Of a DNA stretch of 64,000 nt, positions 42,002 to 51,131 are shown one piece after another. This DNA comes from Carboxydothermus islandicus (lineage in GTDB: Bacteria; Bacillota; Z-2901; Carboxydothermales; Carboxydothermaceae), in assembly GCF_001950325.1 (NCBI RefSeq), contig NZ_BDJL01000132.1, forward strand, positions 1 through 64,000. The letters are read 5' to 3'. Within the stretch, counting starts at the first letter, position 1. Every line of letters begins with the position of its first letter. The notes under the pieces were generated by a model. It searched no databases and was not told where the DNA came from. It was given only the letters and a program-made list of their open reading frames with translations. Made by a program: the position numbers and the translations under genes.

Positions 42002-43420
42002 TTAAAAGGGATTTTGGTTGTATACAATAATTGTTTTTGAGGAGTCTTCTATTTTTTTCCCGCCCAGGTCTATTGCCGTTACTTTTACCGTGTAGGTTCC
42101 AGGGGCAACAAAGCTCATGGCACTTCGTAAGTCCCAGGCAATTTGCACCGGACCATCCATAAAGTTATTGCTCATAAGATTTTTTACAGCTCTGTTGTAG
42201 CTATCGAAAATTTGGACGGTGACCATCGCCGGACGGCTCAAGGAAAATCTTATGCTGGCAAAATTGTAACCATTTGCGGTTCTATTATATACGGTGTTAT
42301 CTACAGTTACTGTACCCAGACTTAGTGACCGATTATCCAGCACAAAATAATTGCTGTAGATATCGAACGGATTACCGGTAACATCACTACCCAGTAAACG
42401 GAAATAATATACGCCGTAACTTACGGAATTAAAAACAGGGTTACCGTAAACGGAAAAGTTTAAGGTGTTGCTTCCAAGCTTAAAGGCTGGAGAAAGGATA
42501 TAGACCTCCGAGTTAACACCTTTTTCGTAAACTAAAAGGAAAACCGCACTACTCGGGGGCTCAAAAAAGTTAAAGGTAGCTTTAAGGAATTTTTTGGGAG
42601 CAAAAGCGTGATAGTTATCGCTTGTCCCGGGCATTACCAGGTCGTATCCTTTAAAAGTAACACCGTTAGTATTGCTGGATTTTTTTACTATAGCTATTAA
42701 CGGTGAGACATAATTGTTTTTGGTATTGCCAGCCAGATCTTTTATAGTAAATACAAATACATAACTACCATTGTTTACGAATTTACCGCTGCTGGTAAGC
42801 CCGGACCAGGTGACAAAATTAGCACCTGCTTTTTGCGGAACACCGTTTAATAAAGTGGCTACCACTGTACCTTTCCCTTTAACATTATCGTAGGCTGCCA
42901 CTTGCACGGTTACATAACTGTTTTCACTTAAGTTATACCTGGCAATAAACTTTTCCCCAGCAACGGGGTCAAAGTAACTTTTCGTTATTACGGTATTGTT
43001 TTTGTCATATACTTCGTAAGTAATGGAAGTTACGGAAATGTCTGGAGGTATATCATCAAAATATACGTACTCGTAAACACCGCCTGCAATTGTGTTTTTT
43101 AAATCAAAGAGATACACTTTATAAAAAGCACTGGTCGTGAAATTTTTTAAATCTGTATTTTTTAACGACAAAGAAAATTTTCCGCTTTTTACTGAAATTG
43201 ATTTAAAGAGCTTTTCTTGATTGTTTTGATCGTAGATTGTAGCTCCAATGGTGTCAGCGGTAGAATAACCAGCAATTGTTAAATTTTTGCCATTAAATAC
43301 CGGTGGACTTATAGTGACGTACAGGCCTTTTTGTACTTCCCCCAGGGACATAAAGCTTAAGAAAACTAAGGCGGTAAAAGTTATAACCAGGATCAAGGGG
43401 TACGGCTTGGCTTTCTTCAC
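42002..43420 (-). CDS. Exported protein with FlgD-like Ig repeats
   Basis: A 472-residue protein with an N-terminal basic, hydrophobic export signal (KKAKPYPLILVITFTALVFLSFMSLG) and no obvious lipobox. The rest is beta-rich. At least three segments resemble FlgD/Ig-like modules, which end in patterns such as WSGLTSSGKFVNNGSYVFVFTIKDLAGN and WDLRSAMSFVAPGTYTVKVTAIDLGGKK. Such modules occur in surface and flagellar-hook proteins of Firmicutes. It begins with GTG behind AGGAGG and has its own transcript. A cell-surface or spore-coat role is possible; nothing more specific can be said. Confidence 0.7.
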   Translation of the reverse strand: MKKAKPYPLILVITFTALVFLSFMSLGEVQKGLYVTISPPVFNGKNLTIAGYSTADTIGATIYDQNNQEKLFKSISVKSGKFSLSLKNTDLKNFTTSAFYKVYLFDLKNTIAGGVYEYVYFDDIPPDISVTSITYEVYDKNNTVITKSYFDPVAGEKFIARYNLSENSYVTVQVAAYDNVKGKGTVVATLLNGVPQKAGANFVTWSGLTSSGKFVNNGSYVFVFTIKDLAGNTKNNYVSPLIAIVKKSSNTNGVTFKGYDLVMPGTSDNYHAFAPKKFLKATFNFFEPPSSAVFLLVYEKGVNSEVYILSPAFKLGSNTLNFSVYGNPVFNSVSYGVYYFRLLGSDVTGNPFDIYSNYFVLDNRSLSLGTVTVDNTVYNRTANGYNFASIRFSLSRPAMVTVQIFDSYNRAVKNLMSNNFMDGPVQIAWDLRSAMSFVAPGTYTVKVTAIDLGGKKIEDSSKTIIVYNQNPF

Positions 43421-43589
43421 GCTAATACCTCCTAAACTTTAGTAAACTCGAATCTCCTTGGACTAAATACCCCTCTTTTAATTAATTCGGAAGAAAAAAA
43501 TATTTTTTAAGTAAAGGTAAGACTGAAATATGTAAAATGGTGCAGGGATTTAAAAAAATAAGACGAATTTATTTATCGAGGTGAAACGT

Positions 43590-44489
43590 ATGTTTGATTT
43601 AAGTCCGGAACTCCAAAATAAACTTCGTGAATTAAACAGTTTATTAAAAAACCGCCGGGAAAATTTAAAAAACCGGATGGCCATAAGAGAAATGCTTAAA
43701 AACCGTGGAGCTAAATTTATTAACCTTAAGAATTATGACAGCAACGAAAACCTTCTCATTACCGGAATAGACGGTTCGGTTAATTACTACGGAGTCTACC
43801 CCTATCGCATCTTTTTTTTCCAGGCCTATGCGGCAACTCCGAAAGGCGATAAAATTATAGTAAGCGATGTCAAAGCACCTTTTTTAGAGGATAAACCGGA
43901 CGATGATCCCAAAGATCGTGTGCTGCCGGCTTTAGAGCTTGAAGCTTCGTTAAAAGCAATAGACCGGTTTAAGCCGGATATAATGCTTTTTGATGGGGGA
44001 TTTATCCGTTACCGCCGGCACGCTCCCGAAAGGTGGGAACAGGTGGAAAAGGCCCTTTTGGAAAAGGATGTCTTGGGAATTGGAATTATTGAAGAAGCTC
44101 AGTCTCAGGCAATTGCCAAAATCGTAACCGACCGGATAGGGGTTTACGACCGGGAAATTCTTTTTGGCTTATTAAATCCCGGAGAGGCGCTTTTCTTTGA
44201 CGAAACGTTAAAAGAGGGTTTCTTTACGGTTTTTGCAAGACTCAGTAGGCACCCCCAGGCAATCGCGGTGGATTTCTTAGAGAGTCAAAAAGAGCGGGCG
44301 AAGATGGCGTTAGAGCTTTTATATGCTCTAACTCCGGAAGATTCTCGCGGAATTCCTTTTTTCCTCGATGTCATCGATTCCAAGACTAAATTATCGAAAG
44401 AAGCGGTAGAGATACTCCTTGCTTCCTGCTTTGACCGGGAAATCTTAGAATTATATTTAAGACCTCTCAGGGAAGAGCGAATCATTTAA
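43590..44489 (+). CDS. nurA: NurA-family nuclease
   Basis: A 299-residue protein with the NurA fold. The first metal-binding strand is LLITGIDGSVNYYGVYPYRIFFFQAYA (GxDGS). Other acidic positions are in PALELEASLKAIDRF and MLFDGGFIRYR. In archaea NurA is a 5'-3' nuclease that works inside the HerA ring with Mre11-Rad50 to resect DNA ends. The ATG at 43590 lies behind GAGGTGAA. It is followed 10 bases later by herA. Confidence 0.85.
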   Translation: MFDLSPELQNKLRELNSLLKNRRENLKNRMAIREMLKNRGAKFINLKNYDSNENLLITGIDGSVNYYGVYPYRIFFFQAYAATPKGDKIIVSDVKAPFLEDKPDDDPKDRVLPALELEASLKAIDRFKPDIMLFDGGFIRYRRHAPERWEQVEKALLEKDVLGIGIIEEAQSQAIAKIVTDRIGVYDREILFGLLNPGEALFFDETLKEGFFTVFARLSRHPQAIAVDFLESQKERAKMALELLYALTPEDSRGIPFFLDVIDSKTKLSKEAVEILLASCFDREILELYLRPLREERII

Positions 44490-44505
44490 AAGGAGAGGAT
44501 TGACG

Positions 44506-46356
44506 TTGCGGGTTGTTGGTGTTAGCACCCAGCAGTTTGTATATCTTGCTTCGGAGAAAAAGAAGTTTTATGTTAATGAAATTTTAGTAATCGAAGACCC
44601 GGATTTGGGAAAATTACGGGGGGTAGTAATTGAAGCTAAAACTATAAACCGTTATCTTCCCCTGTCCTTTGAGAAAGGAACGGTCCTTGACCAAAAAGTT
44701 TTTGATAGCTTAACCAGGCTTGGTTTTAATCTTGCCGATGAAGAAGTTAATATTGCTTATGTTCGCCTCCTGGATACGGCGGCACTTCCGGTAAAAGTGG
44801 GTTCCCCGGCCCGGGTTCCGACTTTTCCCGAAGTTTCGGACCTGTTAGTACGCCAAACACCGGATAAAGGGCTGATCTTAGGGGAGATTGCGGGAAGCGA
44901 AGCTTTAGGCCCGCTGCCGCCGGAATATTCTAACTTGTACTGTCTTCTTGAAAATACTGAGCCGGTAATGGGAAAAGGTGTTCCCTTTATTTTTGACTAC
45001 CGTTCTATGGCTGATTACCCACATATAGGAATTTTTGGGGGTTCAGGCTCGGGTAAGTCGTTTGGACTAAGGGTACTTTTGGAAGAATTAATGGCCAAAA
45101 AAATTCCCTGCCTGGTTTTTGATCCCCACGGGGAGATGGAGTTTTCCGAATCCTATCCGGGAATCCCCAAAGAAATTGCCCGGGATTACCGGGATAGATA
45201 TCTTTCTTTAAAAATCGGGGACGAAGTGGGAATAAGATTTTCGGAGCTTACCACCCCGGAACTGGTGAGCCTTTTAAATGCCATAAGCAGCATTAGCGAG
45301 TCGATGGAAAGTGCCGTGGAAGCTTTATTTGAACCGGGAAAAGATAGTGAGGTTACCTTTGGGGAAAAAATCAAAGCATTACTGGAAGCTTTGGAAAATG
45401 AAAAATTATATAAAGGGCCCGTACCCGATTATTTGGAAGGAGAAGCATTAAAAAGACACCTGTTTGTCCGGGAAATTTACGAGAAATACGGCTACCGGGT
45501 AAACCAGTATCAGAGCTTGAAAGGAATTCTCTGGCGCTTTGAAAGTTTAAGAGCCAAAAATCTTTTTGCCAAATCGGTAGCAATTGCCCGGGAGGCTTTA
45601 CTTCAGCGAAAAACGGTAGTTATCCGGGGAAATTTGAGCTTACTTAAAATATATTCCGCCTACCTCTTAAGAAAGTTATACTATGCCCGGAGAAACTACG
45701 TGGATATGCGGACTTTTGGGGAAGCGGGCGAATACTTTCCGCCGTTTTTCATAGTAACCGATGAAGCGCATAATTTTGCCCCTAAGGGAGAGAAAGAAAC
45801 GCCTACCCGGAGAATATTGCGGGAAATTGCCCAGGAAGGAAGAAAATACGGGGTATTCCTGACCTTAGCCACCCAGCGGCCGGCCCTTTTGGATGAAACC
45901 ATTACCGCCCAGTTATCCACCAAGTTTATCTTCCGCACCGTCCGGGCTACCGATATCAGCACCATTCGGGAAGAAACGGATATTACCGGGGAAGAGGCTG
46001 CCAAACTACCCTACTTGCCTTCGGGTTTAGCTTATATTAGTTCCGCCTGGATCGGACGAACCGTACCGGTAAAAATTCGAGCCGCTCACACCAAGAGTCC
46101 ATATACGGAAAATCCTTTTGATGAGTTAGTCGAAAAGACATCGGTAGCTTCGGAAAAATTACTGGCAACTTTGAGAAAATTTCTTCCCCTTAGAACCACT
46201 TCTCTAAACGCCCTGTTACCTTATATCGGCGATGAGTTAGGGTGGGAAATCAGTTATGATGAAATTATCGCTTTTTTAAATGACCAGGTGGAACAGGGGA
46301 TTTTCACAAAAATTGATCACGGTCCTTTTGGTTGCGAGTATGTTTTAAAGGAGTAG
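44506..46356 (+). CDS. herA: HerA-type hexameric DNA translocase
   Basis: A ~616-residue FtsK/HerA ATPase. An N-terminal beta-barrel (HAS) domain occupies the first ~130 residues. Walker A is GIFGGSGSGKSFG (about residue 180), Walker B is FFIVTDEAHNFAPKG, and the sensor region is TLATQRPALLDETITAQLSTKFIFR, typical of HerA. It forms a ring with NurA and pumps DNA. I chose the TTG at 44506, seven bases after AGGAGAGG; the TTG at 44500 is too near. It is part of a five- to six-gene DNA end-processing cluster. Confidence 0.9.
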   Translation: MRVVGVSTQQFVYLASEKKKFYVNEILVIEDPDLGKLRGVVIEAKTINRYLPLSFEKGTVLDQKVFDSLTRLGFNLADEEVNIAYVRLLDTAALPVKVGSPARVPTFPEVSDLLVRQTPDKGLILGEIAGSEALGPLPPEYSNLYCLLENTEPVMGKGVPFIFDYRSMADYPHIGIFGGSGSGKSFGLRVLLEELMAKKIPCLVFDPHGEMEFSESYPGIPKEIARDYRDRYLSLKIGDEVGIRFSELTTPELVSLLNAISSISESMESAVEALFEPGKDSEVTFGEKIKALLEALENEKLYKGPVPDYLEGEALKRHLFVREIYEKYGYRVNQYQSLKGILWRFESLRAKNLFAKSVAIAREALLQRKTVVIRGNLSLLKIYSAYLLRKLYYARRNYVDMRTFGEAGEYFPPFFIVTDEAHNFAPKGEKETPTRRILREIAQEGRKYGVFLTLATQRPALLDETITAQLSTKFIFRTVRATDISTIREETDITGEEAAKLPYLPSGLAYISSAWIGRTVPVKIRAAHTKSPYTENPFDELVEKTSVASEKLLATLRKFLPLRTTSLNALLPYIGDELGWEISYDEIIAFLNDQVEQGIFTKIDHGPFGCEYVLKE

Positions 46357-46361
46357 AGAAA

Positions 46362-47357
46362 ATGCGTTTTTTATATATAACCGATACCCATTTTCGCGGG
46401 AATTCGCCCCAAAACCGGATGGATGATTTTCCTCAAACTTTAAGAAAAAAAATGGAGGAAGTGGTACAGGCGGCCCAGGACCTTCAGGTGGACGCCGTTT
46501 TGCACGGTGGAGATTTGTTTGAAATTCCCAATCCTGCGGTAAACGTTGTCGGTGATGTGGTAAGATTTTTAAAAGCACTGGGAAAACCGTTTTATATTGT
46601 TCCCGGCAACCACGACCTTTTTGGCCAAAACCCTCAAACTTTAAACCGCACCATGCTGGGCTTGCTGGGTCAGGTAGGGCTTTTGAAAATTTTAGAACCG
46701 GGAGAAAAGGTGTTTTTTGAAAAAGACGGAGTACGCTTGCAGCTTACCGGCCAGGGTTATCACTTTGACCTCGATACCGAACGGGGCCGGGAGGGCTACA
46801 TAGTAAAAGATAAAGAAGCGGATCTTGCCATTCACATTGTCCACGGTATGCTCCTGGATCGGCCTTTTTTCCAGACGGTGGCATATACCTTAATTGATGA
46901 TATTAAAGAAACCGAAGCTGATTTAACCTTAACGGGCCATGCTCACCTTGGTTTTAACGAAATCGTCGTTAACAATAAAAAATTTATCAATCCCGGAGCT
47001 TTAGTTAGAACCACGGTACTGCCGGCGGAAGTAAACCGCCAACCGCAGATGGTCTTAATTGAAGCCGGGAAAGACGGTATTACCACCAAGTTTTTGCCCT
47101 TAAAAACGGCACTCCCCGGGGAGCAGGTCTTAAATATTGAAAAAGCTACGGAAATGAAGCTACGGGAAGAACGGTTAGCCCGGATAATCAGCGAGGTACG
47201 GACAGGTGGGGATTTTCGCAGTTTGAAGCTGGAAAATATCCTGCGGGAAATTGCCCGAAAAGAACAGCTACCGGAAGAAGTCCGGGAAGAAGCTTTAAAA
47301 AGAATAGCTCAAGCGGAAATAGAAATGGCCCGGGAGGAGGTAGATGATGTACCTTGA
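46362..47357 (+). CDS. Mre11/SbcD-like nuclease
   Basis: A 331-residue calcineurin-like phosphoesterase. The metal motifs are complete: YITDTHFRG (DxH), LHGGDLFEIP (GD), VPGNHDLFG (GNHD), HIVHGML (H) and LTGHAHLGF (GHxH). It would process DNA ends with the Rad50-like partner encoded next. A C-terminal helical tail (ILREIARKEQLPEEVREEALKR) may bind Rad50 coils. AAGGAGTAG precedes the ATG. The gene overlaps the Rad50 N-half by 11 bases. Confidence 0.87.
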   Translation: MRFLYITDTHFRGNSPQNRMDDFPQTLRKKMEEVVQAAQDLQVDAVLHGGDLFEIPNPAVNVVGDVVRFLKALGKPFYIVPGNHDLFGQNPQTLNRTMLGLLGQVGLLKILEPGEKVFFEKDGVRLQLTGQGYHFDLDTERGREGYIVKDKEADLAIHIVHGMLLDRPFFQTVAYTLIDDIKETEADLTLTGHAHLGFNEIVVNNKKFINPGALVRTTVLPAEVNRQPQMVLIEAGKDGITTKFLPLKTALPGEQVLNIEKATEMKLREERLARIISEVRTGGDFRSLKLENILREIARKEQLPEEVREEALKRIAQAEIEMAREEVDDVP

Positions 47358-48786
47358 AAAATTAATTCTGGTAAATTTTCAGTCCCATAAATATTCGGAA
47401 TTTAATTTTGCACCGGGCTTAAACGTCATCGTAGGAGAATCGGACCGCGGGAAAACGGCGGTAATCCGGGCGCTGCGCTGGCTTTTTTACAACGAGCCCA
47501 AAGGAAGCGAGTTTATCCGGGTAGGAGAAAAGGAAGCAAGGGTTACCGCCTATTTTTCTAACGGCTTAATTGTTTCCCGGGAAAGGAGCGACCGAAAAAA
47601 CCGCTATGTTTTAATAAAACCCGGGGAAGCACCGGTAGTTTTCGAAAAGTTTGGTCAGGATGTACCTCCCGAAATTAGCGAAGTTTTGGGAGTACAAAAA
47701 ATCCGCCTGGATAAAGATTGGGAAGTAGCTTTGAATTTAAGTACCCAGTTAGAACCGCCTTTTCTACTATTCGAATCGGCCACCCGTAAGGCCAAAGCTA
47801 TCGGGCAGTTTCAAGGGGTACATCTCTTAGATTATGCAGCTAAAAACGTATCCCGGGATATCCGGAACATTGATGAAGAGATCCGTTATAAAAATACCGA
47901 AATTGCCGCCTTAAAAGAAAAACTTGAGGAGTTTTCGGATTTGCCGCACCTTTTCGCAAGATTAAATAACTTAAAGACCAGAAAATTTATTGCCAAAAGT
48001 GTTGTTGAACGCTTGAATAACTTAACCACCCTTCGGGAAAGTCTGGAACAGGTAAGGCTGAAAATTCACGAAAATAAAGATATAGTAAAAAAACTTGGGG
48101 TGGTTTCGGTAGAAAAATTTGGGAAAATCGAAGCTTTGTATAAACGTTATCAGGAACTTTTAAAGTTAAAGGAAAGTTATACGGGAATTCTACAAAAGAA
48201 AAGAGAAGCTCTGGAAATTCTCAACCATACTTTAACGCTGCCCAGGGCGAAAGAGTATTTAGAGGAAGCCCTGGATACTTACTTTAAGCTAAAAACTTTA
48301 CAGCAATTGGCGGAAAAACGGCAAAAGATTAGCGAACAGAAAAGAAAACTTCTGTATATAATCGGAATCTTAACCCCGGTGGAAGTTACCGTGAGGAAAT
48401 ACCAGGAGATATTGCCCGACTACAAAAAACAGCAGGAGTTACTTGGTAAATACCAGGAGTTACAGAAACTTGGCAGGCATAAAACTTATTACGCCGGAAT
48501 TATTTACAAATACCGGAAAATTCCGGAATTGGCCCAAACTTTAAAAAATCTTGAAGAAAAATTAAAAAGGTATGAACAGTTAACGGTTCTTTTGCATAAC
48601 CTTTCGGGGATAGACCGGAGGAAAAAAGAGCAGGAAAGGGAACTGGAAAGTATTAAGCAGGAGGTAGTTAAGCTGCAAAATCAGTATAGAGAGGTGCTCC
48701 TGCAGGCCGGACGCTGTCCGACCTGTAATACACCTCTGGATGAAGAAACTGTACAAAAGATAATCTTTGGGGAGGTAGTGCAATGA
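47347..48786 (+). CDS. Rad50-like ATPase, N-terminal half ending in a zinc hook
   Basis: A 479-residue protein. The ABC head N-lobe opens MYLEKLILVNFQSHKYSEF with Walker A GESDRGKT (residues 30-37). Residues ~170-450 are antiparallel-type coiled coil. Near the C-terminus is a CxxC zinc hook, GRCPTCNTPLDEET (Cys457 and Cys460). In normal Rad50 the hook is in the middle and the chain returns to give Walker B; here the gene stops about 20 residues after the hook. The missing half is supplied by the genes at 48783 and 49043. All three overlap by four bases, so this is a stable split rather than a random break. ATG 47347 follows GGAGGAGG. Confidence 0.85.
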   Translation: MYLEKLILVNFQSHKYSEFNFAPGLNVIVGESDRGKTAVIRALRWLFYNEPKGSEFIRVGEKEARVTAYFSNGLIVSRERSDRKNRYVLIKPGEAPVVFEKFGQDVPPEISEVLGVQKIRLDKDWEVALNLSTQLEPPFLLFESATRKAKAIGQFQGVHLLDYAAKNVSRDIRNIDEEIRYKNTEIAALKEKLEEFSDLPHLFARLNNLKTRKFIAKSVVERLNNLTTLRESLEQVRLKIHENKDIVKKLGVVSVEKFGKIEALYKRYQELLKLKESYTGILQKKREALEILNHTLTLPRAKEYLEEALDTYFKLKTLQQLAEKRQKISEQKRKLLYIIGILTPVEVTVRKYQEILPDYKKQQELLGKYQELQKLGRHKTYYAGIIYKYRKIPELAQTLKNLEEKLKRYEQLTVLLHNLSGIDRRKKEQERELESIKQEVVKLQNQYREVLLQAGRCPTCNTPLDEETVQKIIFGEVVQ

Positions 48787-49046
48787 ATTTTGAAGAAAAG
48801 CTCAATCAATTAAAAAAGGGAATAGACACCGCATTAAACCATAAAAACCGGGCGGAAGCCCTTTTAATGCACGTTCAGGAACAGGAAAAAGAGCTCTTGC
48901 GCCAGATTGAGGAACTCGGGGTTGAGCCGGACAAATTGGAGGAAGAAATCAAGCGCCTGGAAGAAGAGCTGACCCGGCAAATTGCTGAAATGGAACGGGA
49001 AATTCCCTGGGACTTAATTGAAAAGTTAGAGGCGAAGACCAAATGA
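48783..49046 (+). CDS. Small coiled-coil protein between Rad50 halves
   Basis: An 87-residue wholly helical, highly charged protein (NKNRAEALLMHVQEQEKELLRQIEEL-like heptads, then EEEIKRLEEELTRQIAEMEREI). It has ATGA overlaps with both neighbours. Its place and composition suggest it stands in for part of the returning coil of Rad50. It has no hook cysteines. An independent accessory role is equally possible. Confidence 0.75.
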   Translation: MNFEEKLNQLKKGIDTALNHKNRAEALLMHVQEQEKELLRQIEELGVEPDKLEEEIKRLEEELTRQIAEMEREIPWDLIEKLEAKTK

Positions 49047-49696
49047 GAGAAAAGCTTTTACAGTTAGAGGAAGCGTTAAATCAATTAGAACAGTATTATC
49101 TTATTCGGAAGGGTCAAAAGGAGCAAATAGAAAAAGAGCTTTTGGAAAAAGAAGAGAAATTAAAAAAACTTACCGCGGAGCGGGATAAACTTGAAAAAAC
49201 CCGTTATCTCCTGCTGGTGGCCGGGCAGTACGCCCGGGAACAGGCGAAAAAATACCTGGAAGATATTGCTACAAGTACTCTCCAGTACGTATTTGGCCCG
49301 GAAATAAGCCTGGAAATAGAACTTTCCGAGCGGGCAGGGGCCAATACCGCCGAGTTTTTTGTGGTATCCGATTACGGTAGCTTAAAAGTAAAAAACCGCC
49401 CGGAAGATGCCCGGGGCGGCGGAGTGGTGGACATCCTGTCCTTAGCTTTAAGAATCTTTTTATTAAATGCCGTTGAACCCAAAATTAAAGGTCCCCTGCT
49501 TTTGGATGAACCGGGAAAACACGTATCGGACGAGTTTGTAAGTTCTCTTGCCATGTTTTTAAAAGAAACTTCCCGCCATTTTAACCGGCAGGTAATAATG
49601 GTCACGCACAATCAAAACTTAGCAGGAATTGCCGATAAAGCGTTTTTGGTGGAGTTAAAAGAAGGGGTTTCGGAAGTTAGGGAGTTAAACCTTTAG
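49043..49696 (+). CDS. Rad50-like ATPase, C-terminal half
   Basis: A 217-residue protein. An N-terminal coiled coil (~80 residues) is followed by the C-lobe of an SMC/Rad50 head. The signature position reads DARGGGVVDILSLALRIFLL, Walker B is GPLLLDEPGKHV and the switch His is IMVTHNQNL. The signature differs from the usual LSGGE and is nearer RecF/phage-type 'GGGxxD' forms. Together with the Walker A half at 47347 it would complete an ATPase head. The start overlaps the 87-residue gene (ATGA). The last 12 bases overlap the convergent diguanylate cyclase gene. Confidence 0.83.
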   Translation: MREKLLQLEEALNQLEQYYLIRKGQKEQIEKELLEKEEKLKKLTAERDKLEKTRYLLLVAGQYAREQAKKYLEDIATSTLQYVFGPEISLEIELSERAGANTAEFFVVSDYGSLKVKNRPEDARGGGVVDILSLALRIFLLNAVEPKIKGPLLLDEPGKHVSDEFVSSLAMFLKETSRHFNRQVIMVTHNQNLAGIADKAFLVELKEGVSEVRELNL

Positions 49697-50623
49697 GAGA
49701 CAAACGGTATTTCTCCCTTTATTTTTTGCCTGGTAGAGCGCATTGTCGGCAGCTTTTAATACTTCATGGAAAGATTTCCCATTTTGCGGAAAGTGTCCGA
49801 TGCCAATACTTATGGTAAGGGAAAGTTCAATGTTGCGGGCCACAGAGTTCCGGATTCTTTCAGCTATTTGCCTTGCTTTTTCGGGAGAGGTTTCCGGTAA
49901 AAGGATTAGAAACTCTTCGCCCCCAAAACGAAAGACTTTGTCCTGTTTTCTAACAGAGTTTTTGATTATACCGGCAATTTTTTTTAGTGCTTCATCTCCG
50001 GCTAAATGACCTAAAGAGTCGTTATACTGCTTAAAAAAATCAATGTCGGCCATTAGGATTGCGTATTCAAAGTTTGACTGGCTTGTTTGCCGGTCAATTA
50101 TTTTTGCTTCTTTTTCTAAGAAATGCCGGTTATATAAGCCTGTGAGGTTATCGGTATAGGAAAGATTTAAAAGCTCCCTTACTTCTTCTGCGGAATAGTT
50201 TTCCCTTTGGCTGGTTTTTTCCTTTAAATTTACATTAATTAATACTTCCGTTAAGGCTATTGTTAAGAATGGTTTAAAAATACTTGTCAAATCAAATGGG
50301 GTGTGATAAAAAATAGTAGAAAGTAGCATCCCGGTGAAAATAGCCGGGAAAAAGAGGACACTTTTTAAAGATAGGTTTAAAAGAAAAATTAGAGGGTAAG
50401 AGGCAAAATTGTTCCAGTTGAAAGTAAAATAAAGGCTACTTAAAAGGTAGGTCGCTATCACCACCGTTGGCTTGCTTAAATACCTGTTTCGGGGAGAATT
50501 ATAAAAGAAGATTAAACCGGATAAGGTTAATAGTAACAAAATAAGAGCCGGGAAGTTTACATTAAAGATTAACAATAAAAGCAAAATCAGCCCTTTGGTT
50601 AAGTTTTGCTCCATCTTTTTCAC
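49685..50623 (-). CDS. Membrane-bound diguanylate cyclase
   Basis: A 312-residue protein. The first ~130 residues hold about five hydrophobic helices (GLILLLLLIFNVNFPALILLLLTLSGLIFFY and onward), an uncharacterised membrane sensor. The C-terminal GGDEF domain has the active signature FRFGGEEFLILLP. An intact inhibitory site RxxD (RKQD) lies five residues before it, so product feedback is likely. YTDNLTGLYNRHFLE starts the domain. It should make c-di-GMP, the ligand of the riboswitches at 1.4 and 61.6 kb. Confidence 0.92.
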   Translation of the reverse strand: MKKMEQNLTKGLILLLLLIFNVNFPALILLLLTLSGLIFFYNSPRNRYLSKPTVVIATYLLSSLYFTFNWNNFASYPLIFLLNLSLKSVLFFPAIFTGMLLSTIFYHTPFDLTSIFKPFLTIALTEVLINVNLKEKTSQRENYSAEEVRELLNLSYTDNLTGLYNRHFLEKEAKIIDRQTSQSNFEYAILMADIDFFKQYNDSLGHLAGDEALKKIAGIIKNSVRKQDKVFRFGGEEFLILLPETSPEKARQIAERIRNSVARNIELSLTISIGIGHFPQNGKSFHEVLKAADNALYQAKNKGRNTVCLLKV

Positions 50624-50764
50624 CTGAACCGAAAACTAAAATACCAAAAATTTAATTCAATAATTTTCCAAAAATCCCTGCTAAAGTTATGGCAAAAAAT
50701 TCCAACAAATTCCGCTATAGACCCCAAGAAATTTGCAAAAAATATTTACGGAGGTAGAAACTTA

Positions 50765-51127
50765 GTGTTTAAAATATCCGTATCTACAACTTTTGACGCA
50801 GCCCATTTTTTAAAAGATTATGACGGAAAATGTGCCAATTTACATGGCCATACCTGGCGGGTTGAAGCAGAAGTGGAAGGGCAGACCACCAATGATTTGG
50901 GGCTTTTAATTGATTTTGGTATGATTAAAGATTATTTAAAAGATATAACTTCTCGCCTGGATCATAAGCTTTTAAATGACGTTTTGCAGGATAATCCAAC
51001 TGCCGAAAACATTGCCCGTTATATTTTTAAAGAGTTAAAAGCAAAACTTGTAGTCTATCCCGAAATAAAATTGTGTGCTGTTAAAGTTTGGGAATCTCCC
51101 AATAATGCTGCTACCTATTTGGAGTGA
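50765..51127 (+). CDS. queD: 6-carboxytetrahydropterin synthase
   Basis: A 120-residue T-fold enzyme converting dihydroneopterin triphosphate to 6-carboxytetrahydropterin, the second step to preQ0. Zinc histidines lie in TFDAAHFL and ANLHGHTW. The catalytic Cys is in DGKCANLHGH. The GTG at 50765 is chosen behind GGAGGT; frames starting further upstream lack a ribosome site. It is first in the deazapurine operon queD-queC-DUF366-queE-folE. Confidence 0.93.
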   Translation: MFKISVSTTFDAAHFLKDYDGKCANLHGHTWRVEAEVEGQTTNDLGLLIDFGMIKDYLKDITSRLDHKLLNDVLQDNPTAENIARYIFKELKAKLVVYPEIKLCAVKVWESPNNAATYLE

Positions 51128-51131
51128 TAAT

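Noticed and set aside
48783-49696. A frameshifted single Rad50 gene
   Set aside because: The three parts join through ATGA stop-start overlaps with good spacing and no lost motifs, which is unlike a simple frameshift. A sequencing or assembly error cannot be fully excluded.
50624-50764. A preQ1 riboswitch before queD
   Set aside because: I looked for the short preQ1-I pseudoknot pattern and its A-rich tail and found no convincing match; the stretch is simply A/T-rich.
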